Below are positions 4,635 through 8,465 of a stretch of 8,465 nucleotides of DNA, piece after piece. A model generated the notes under the pieces. That model was not told the DNA's origin. It saw only the letters and a list, made by a program, of their open reading frames with translations, and ran no database searches. The stretch comes from BPIH01 sp042408925 (lineage in GTDB: Bacteria; Chloroflexota; Limnocylindria; Limnocylindrales; CSP1-4), in contig JBHOQO010000020.1 in the NCBI GenBank assembly GCA_042408925.1, forward strand, positions 1 to 8,465, written 5' to 3'. Each line of letters begins with the position of its first letter. Positions within the stretch are counted from its first letter, which is position 1. Made by a program: the position numbers and the translations under genes.

Positions 4635-5888
4635 CTAGCCGCCCGAGCCGGAGGGAGCCGGACTCCCGGACGGGGTCGGGCCGGACGGCTCGGCGGAGGG
4701 CGCGGAGCTCGGCGGAGGCGAGGGCGGCAGCTCGGAGGCCGGGATGAACCAGTCGGGTCGGGACGCGCCGTCGAGCCCGCTCACCTCGGTGAGGTCGAGG
4801 ACCTCGCCGAGCTGCCAGGTCGGGGCGGTCCCCTCGAGGGGGGCCATCCGGAGGTCGACGATCTGGCCGTTGACGTGGAAGAAGGCGATGGCGTCGCCGC
4901 GCGGCGACCAGGTCGGCGACCAGGATCGGCCGTCCGTGGTGACCCGGAGGAGCTCGGCACCCGACCGGGCGTCGAGGACGACGACGTCGGTTCCGTAGGG
5001 ACCGGTCTTCGTCGCCGCCAGGTACCGCCCGTCGGGCGACCAGGCCGGCTCGAGATAGCCCGGGCCGGTCACGGCGGCGCTCTTCTTCGTGTCCGGATCG
5101 TACCGCCAGATCGCCGGCGTGCCGGTCCGCCCGTTTCGATCGTTCCGGACGTAGGCCAGGAGCGCCCCGTCGGGGCGCCAGGCCGGGTCCTGATGGCCGA
5201 GCGGGGCCGTCTCGGGGGCACCCGTCGCCCGGGTCAGCTTCTTCGTCGTCGGGTCGTAGAACTGGAGGACGACGTCGCTCCGCGAGGGGTCGGGGCCGTC
5301 GGAGACGAGGGCGATCGGGCGCCCGTCGGGGCCCGGATCGGGCTCCCGGATCCAGTAGAACCAGGTGTACCGACCGGAGCGGAACCGCCCGCTGAGGAGC
5401 GCCTCCTCGCCGGTCCCGTCGGGGCGGATCCGCATGAGGACCGGGACCGTCAGCGTGTACCACGTCGCCTGCCCGTGGGCCGGGTAGAGGCCCCGTTCCT
5501 CGTGGGTCCGGACGAAGTAGATCCAGGCGCCGTCGGGCGACCAGGCGGGGTCGGCGTCGGCTCCGGAGTTCGTGATCCGCCGGACGCTCGTCCCGCTCTG
5601 GATCCAGATGTTGCCCTGCTTCACGTAGACGATGGAGCCCGGGACGTCCGCCCGGGGATCGGGGATGACGACGTTCGAGGGCGCCGGGGTGATCGCGGCG
5701 CCGTTCCCGCCGCCGTTCCCGCCGCTCCCCGAGACGAACGGGAGCCGACCGCCGTAGAGGCCGGCCGTCGCCACGGCGACGCCGACGAGGAGGACGGCGG
5801 CGAGGATCGGGGCGAGGGTGGGGCCGCTCGGCCGGACGCCATACGGGTCGTCGCGGCGCGGCCGGCCGAGGCCGGAAAACCCGCTCAT
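4635..5888 (-). CDS. Membrane-anchored TolB-like/PD40 beta-propeller protein of unknown function
   Basis: The protein is 417 aa. A short, positively charged N-terminus (about 1-26) precedes one hydrophobic segment (about 27-46), then a Gly/Asn-rich linker (53-63), then a propeller domain from about residue 83. Repeats with the WSPDG-type signature of the WD40-like PD40 family are clear at 112-126 (ADPAWSPDGAWIYFV), 234-247 (DPAWRPDGALLAYV), 280-291 (PAWSPDGRYLAA) and 325-337 (PTWSPRGDAIAFF). The tail (384-417) is Pro/Ser/Gly-rich and probably disordered. The charge pattern suggests the propeller lies outside the cytoplasmic membrane. Such propellers usually bind proteins or ligands; no catalytic residues are recognisable, so I assign no function. 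The ATG at 5888 overlaps the recJ stop as ATGA and has GGAG 9 bases upstream. The frame is open further upstream only as a shadow of recJ. The Arg-Arg at 11-12 lacks the rest of a Tat motif. Confidence 0.88.
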   Translation of the reverse strand: MSGFSGLGRPRRDDPYGVRPSGPTLAPILAAVLLVGVAVATAGLYGGRLPFVSGSGGNGGGNGAAITPAPSNVVIPDPRADVPGSIVYVKQGNIWIQSGTSVRRITNSGADADPAWSPDGAWIYFVRTHEERGLYPAHGQATWYTLTVPVLMRIRPDGTGEEALLSGRFRSGRYTWFYWIREPDPGPDGRPIALVSDGPDPSRSDVVLQFYDPTTKKLTRATGAPETAPLGHQDPAWRPDGALLAYVRNDRNGRTGTPAIWRYDPDTKKSAAVTGPGYLEPAWSPDGRYLAATKTGPYGTDVVVLDARSGAELLRVTTDGRSWSPTWSPRGDAIAFFHVNGQIVDLRMAPLEGTAPTWQLGEVLDLTEVSGLDGASRPDWFIPASELPPSPPPSSAPSAEPSGPTPSGSPAPSGSGG

Positions 5889-7690
5889 CGGGTCTCGCTC
5901 CACCCGGCCCGAGTCGGCGGCCCGGGCCGCACCCCGACGGCCTCCCCCACCGCCTCCTCGAGTCCGGGCACGGTCCCGCTCGTTGCCAGGTCCCGAACCT
6001 CGAGCTGGAGCGACTCGACTCCGCCGAAGGCGCGGCTCGCCAGGCGGGCTACGACGTCGACCCGATCCCCCTCGGCGAGTCGGTCGGCGAGGTCGTCGCG
6101 CCCGAAGGCGATGGCGTCGAGGACGTCGGGCCGGCGCCGGAGGACGAGCTGGGTGTGGCCGCCGTTCACGGTCCGGACCCGGGCGACCTGGAGCCCGACG
6201 ACCGCCACGAGCGGATCCGGGTTGCCCGGGCCGGTCGGGGCGAGGAGCCCGAGCTCCCGGACGAGGCCGTAGTCGACGGCGGCCGGCGGGAGGACGAGGT
6301 CGATCGGGAGGGTGGGCCGCGGGTCGGGCGCCCCGGCCGCGGCGACGAGGCCGGAGAAGCGCTCGACGAAGGCCGCCCAGCGCTCCGCCCCGATCTCGAA
6401 CCCCGCTGCCCCGGGATGGCCGCCGTAGCGGAGGAAGAGGTCTCCGCACTCGCCGAGGAGGGCGGCGAGGTCGTAGCCCGGGCCGCTCCGGCACGAGGCC
6501 CGGAGGACGGGGCCGAGCTCCGCGGCGACGACGGCCGGGCGACCCGTCTCTTCGGCGAGGCGGGCCGCCGCGAGCCCAACGATCCCGACCGGCCAGGGCC
6601 CCCGGACGACGACCGCCGCACCGTCCCCCTCCGGGAGCGCCGTCCGGGCCGCCTCGACGACCTCCCGGGTGAGATCGCGGCGCGTCGCGTTCGCGACCTC
6701 GAGGCGAGCCGCCAGGGCCGCCGCCTCGGCCGGGTCGTCGGTCAGGAGGAGTCGGGCCGCATCGGCGGCCTCACCGATCCGCCCGGCGGCGTTCAGTCGC
6801 GGGGCGATGGCGAAGGCGACGGTCTCCAGATCGACGGGGCGCCGCGCCAGGCCGGCGACCTCGAGGAGCGAGGCGAGCCCGGGCCGCGGACCGGCGGCGA
6901 CGGCGGCGAGCCCGAGCCGTGCGATCGCCCGGTTCTCGCCGACGACCGGCGCCAGGTCGGCGACGGTCCCGATCGTCGCCAGGTCGCTCCAGGCCGTCGC
7001 CGCGCCGGAGTCGCCGCCGAGGGCATCGAGGAGGAGCTCGGCGACCTTGTAGGCGACCCCACTGCCCGAGAGGCGGCGGTCCGGGTAGGCTGCGTCCGGT
7101 CGGTGGGGGTTGACGACCGCCGCGGCCGCCGGGAGCCGCTCCGGGACGCGATGGTGGTCGGTGACGAGGACGTCGATCCCGGCCGCGTTCGCGAGCTCGA
7201 CCTCGGCGACGCTCGTCGTCCCGGTATCGACGGTGACGATGCAGGCGGCGCCGGCCTCCCGGGCCGCCTCGACGGCCCGGGCGGAGAGGCCGTGACCCTC
7301 CTCGAGGCGGGACGGCACGTACGGCAGCGCCTCGATCCCGAGGGACCGGCACGCCCGGACGACGATCGCCAGGCCGGTCAGGCCGTCGGCGTCGAAGTCG
7401 CCGAAGACGAGGACCCGCTCGCCCCGATCCCGAGCCCGCCGGAACCGCTCGACGACGACCTCGGCGTCGGGGAGGAGCCGCGGGTCGTGGAGGCCGAGTT
7501 CCGGCTCGCCGAAGAAGCGGGCGGCCGCGGCCGGGTCGGCCACCCCCCGGGCGGCGAGGATCGCCGCGATCCGCTCGGAGGCGCCGAATCGCTCGACGGC
7601 CGTCACGAGCTCCGGATCCGGGACGGTGGTGGAGGGGAGCCAGCGGAACCGGGGTTCAAGCACGGCCTCAGCCTGCCAGACGGGTCCCAT
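5885..7690 (-). CDS. recJ: Single-stranded-DNA-specific 5'-3' exonuclease RecJ
   Basis: RecJ degrades single-stranded DNA 5' to 3' in recombination, mismatch repair and base-excision repair, using two metal ions. The 601-aa length fits (usually about 560-600). Phosphoesterase (DHH) motifs are intact: GDFDADG at 97-103 (Asp 98, 100, 102), PSRLEEGHGL (126-135), VDTG with Asp 155, DHH at 178-180, and DLATIGTVADLAP at 236-248. APRLNAAGRI (296-305) ends the first lobe. The DHHA1 lobe has WPVGIVGLAAARLAEE (366-381), ASCRSGPGYDL (398-408) and RYGGHPGAAGF (421-431). An OB-fold-like C-terminal domain follows from about 460. The usual Trp-His in the WHxGVxG motif is Trp-Pro here. The ATG at 7690 lacks a well-placed ribosome-binding site; a GTG at codon 10 (VLEPRFRW) is an alternative. 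The 3' end overlaps the propeller gene by four bases. Confidence 0.95.
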   Translation of the reverse strand: MGPVWQAEAVLEPRFRWLPSTTVPDPELVTAVERFGASERIAAILAARGVADPAAAARFFGEPELGLHDPRLLPDAEVVVERFRRARDRGERVLVFGDFDADGLTGLAIVVRACRSLGIEALPYVPSRLEEGHGLSARAVEAAREAGAACIVTVDTGTTSVAEVELANAAGIDVLVTDHHRVPERLPAAAAVVNPHRPDAAYPDRRLSGSGVAYKVAELLLDALGGDSGAATAWSDLATIGTVADLAPVVGENRAIARLGLAAVAAGPRPGLASLLEVAGLARRPVDLETVAFAIAPRLNAAGRIGEAADAARLLLTDDPAEAAALAARLEVANATRRDLTREVVEAARTALPEGDGAAVVVRGPWPVGIVGLAAARLAEETGRPAVVAAELGPVLRASCRSGPGYDLAALLGECGDLFLRYGGHPGAAGFEIGAERWAAFVERFSGLVAAAGAPDPRPTLPIDLVLPPAAVDYGLVRELGLLAPTGPGNPDPLVAVVGLQVARVRTVNGGHTQLVLRRRPDVLDAIAFGRDDLADRLAEGDRVDVVARLASRAFGGVESLQLEVRDLATSGTVPGLEEAVGEAVGVRPGPPTRAGWSETR

Positions 7691-7723
7691 CGGCCACTTT
7701 GCGGCGGCCCGTGTCGTCCCCTC

Positions 7724-7740
7724 CCCGGTCGGTCACCGGG
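7724..7740 (-). promoter_or_regulatory. Short hairpin over the secF stop codon
   Basis: Read on the minus strand, CCCGGT and ACCGGG pair around a 5-base loop that contains part of the secF TGA. The stem is 6 bp and is followed by a purine-rich stretch (GGAGGGGACGA) rather than T residues. It may be no more than chance in GC-rich DNA. I list it because it marks the only gap between secF and recJ. Confidence 0.2.
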
Positions 7741-8465
7741 CCGGTCGGCGAGCGAGCCGTCCGCCGGCCGCCGGTCGACCGGCCCGCTCGTCCTCCCAGA
7801 GCTGCCAGGTCACGAGGATCTGGCTGGCGTTGAAGATCGACGAGTAGGTCCCGGAGATGATCCCGATGACCATGGCGAGGACGAAGGTCCGGATCGTCTC
7901 GCCGCCGAAGAGGAGGAGGGTGAGGAGGACCAGGACGGTCGTGAAGCTCGTGTTGATCGAGCGCCCCAGGGTCTGGAGGATCGAGTGGTTGACGATCCGA
8001 TCGAAGGGCTCGCCCGAGTGCCGCGCCCGGTTCTCCCGGATCCGGTCGAAGACGACGATGGTGTCGTGGACGGAGAAGCCGATGACGGTCAGCATCGCCG
8101 TGACGAAGAGGCCGTCGATCTCGATCCGGAAGAAGGTCCCGAGGATCGCAAAGATCCCGACGACGACGACGACATCGTGGAGGAGGGCGACGAGGGCGGC
8201 GACCCCCATCTTCACGTCGTGGAAGCGGAAGGTGATCCAGAGGAGGATCCCCAGCGAACCGATGAGGATGAGGACGATCGCCTGCTGGATGAGGTCGGCG
8301 CTGACGACGGGGCCGATCGTCGTCAGCGAGGCCTGCTCGGCGATCGGGCCGAAGCGCTGCTGGAGGGCGGCCGCGACGGCGCCGAGCCGGCCTTGGGCCG
8401 GGAGGGCGCCGCCGCCGGCTGGGGTCGGCGACGGGCTCGGGGCCGGCGAGGCTGCCGCGGAGGGG
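7733..8465 (-). CDS. secF: Protein translocase subunit SecF (C-terminal part; N-terminus beyond window)
   Basis: SecF works with SecD in the cytoplasmic membrane, using the proton gradient to help pull exported proteins out of the SecYEG channel. The frame is open to the window edge, and about 243 codons are visible. First comes a Pro/Ser/Thr/Ala/Gly-rich stretch (about 8464-8405), then the end of the extracytoplasmic P1 domain (RFGPIAEQASLTTIGPVVS, about 8356-8303), then five membrane segments. Diagnostic motifs are IGPVVSADL, the Asp of LLHDVVVVVGIF, and IGFSVHDTIVVFDRIREN, the SecF signature containing the key Asp-Thr-Ile-Val-Val-Phe-Asp. The last helices hold NTSFTTVLVLLTLLLFGG and GIISGTYSSIFNASQIL. 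The short Arg-rich tail is cytoplasmic. The missing part should contain the first membrane segment and the GIDFTGG motif. secD would be expected immediately upstream, outside the window. recJ starts 42 bases downstream. Confidence 0.94.
   Translation of the reverse strand, partial: PSAAASPAPSPSPTPAGGGALPAQGRLGAVAAALQQRFGPIAEQASLTTIGPVVSADLIQQAIVLILIGSLGILLWITFRFHDVKMGVAALVALLHDVVVVVGIFAILGTFFRIEIDGLFVTAMLTVIGFSVHDTIVVFDRIRENRARHSGEPFDRIVNHSILQTLGRSINTSFTTVLVLLTLLLFGGETIRTFVLAMVIGIISGTYSSIFNASQILVTWQLWEDERAGRPAAGGRLARRPAR

Noticed and set aside
4284..6272. A 662-codon plus-strand open frame opposite pyrF, the propeller gene and recJ.
   Set aside because: It is a shadow of three real genes, with no domain and no ribosome-binding logic.
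5889..6494. An upstream in-frame extension of the propeller gene giving a 619-aa protein.
   Set aside because: The extra ~200 residues are Arg/Pro-rich and lie wholly inside recJ in another frame. The ATGA overlap with the recJ stop gives a natural start at 5888.
1..8465. A new defence, mobile or biosynthetic system, CRISPR array, or RNA gene.
   Set aside because: All substantial coding sequence belongs to conserved housekeeping families except the propeller protein and the 15-codon fragment at the left edge. There are no spaced direct repeats, no tRNA- or rRNA-like stretches, no transposase and no shift in base composition that would mark an acquired island.

Overview
The window is a tightly packed, one-directional bacterial chromosome segment. 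Every gene I can support is read on the minus strand, so transcription runs from high to low coordinates. Base composition is very GC-rich (roughly 70% or more by eye) and third codon positions are almost all G or C. The gene families are housekeeping ones: SecF, RecJ, PyrF (OMP decarboxylase), a TatA-type subunit without a separate TatB, TatC, RapZ and YvcK. Together with the membrane-anchored form of YvcK, they suggest a high-GC Gram-positive-like lineage. A member of the Chloroflexota (for example a Limnocylindria-type soil or water bacterium) is my best guess, but this is inference from gene content and style, without a database comparison.

Layout in the direction of transcription: secF (8465-7733, N-terminus outside the window), recJ (7690-5885), a membrane-anchored beta-propeller protein of unknown function (5888-4635), pyrF (4618-3719), tatA (3631-3332), tatC (3259-2513), rapZ (2431-1460), yvcK (1463-42), and the first codons of one more gene (45-1). 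Three junctions are 4-base stop/start overlaps (recJ/propeller, rapZ/yvcK, yvcK/next gene), and the propeller/pyrF gap is 16 bases. Longer gaps (42 to 87 bases) separate secF/recJ, pyrF/tatA, tatA/tatC and tatC/rapZ, and these gaps hold the only candidate regulatory structures. No non-coding stretch exceeds 90 bases. I see no RNA genes, insertion sequences, CRISPR arrays or attachment sites.

By function the block combines protein export (SecF of the Sec pathway; TatA and TatC of the twin-arginine pathway), DNA repair (RecJ), pyrimidine synthesis (PyrF), and the RapZ/YvcK pair. In other bacteria RapZ and YvcK tie amino-sugar and UDP-sugar levels to cell-envelope synthesis. The gaps before tatA and rapZ are the likeliest places for internal promoters, so the run may be two or three transcription units rather than one.

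I do not see a new defence, mobile or biosynthetic system here. The points most worth a second look are modest: a strong hairpin capped by a GNRA-type tetraloop between tatA and tatC; a TatA with TatB-like residues at two key positions; a 9-bp inverted repeat between pyrF and tatA; a possible leaderless promoter at rapZ; two in-frame 21-base tandem duplications; and an uncharacterised extracytoplasmic propeller protein.
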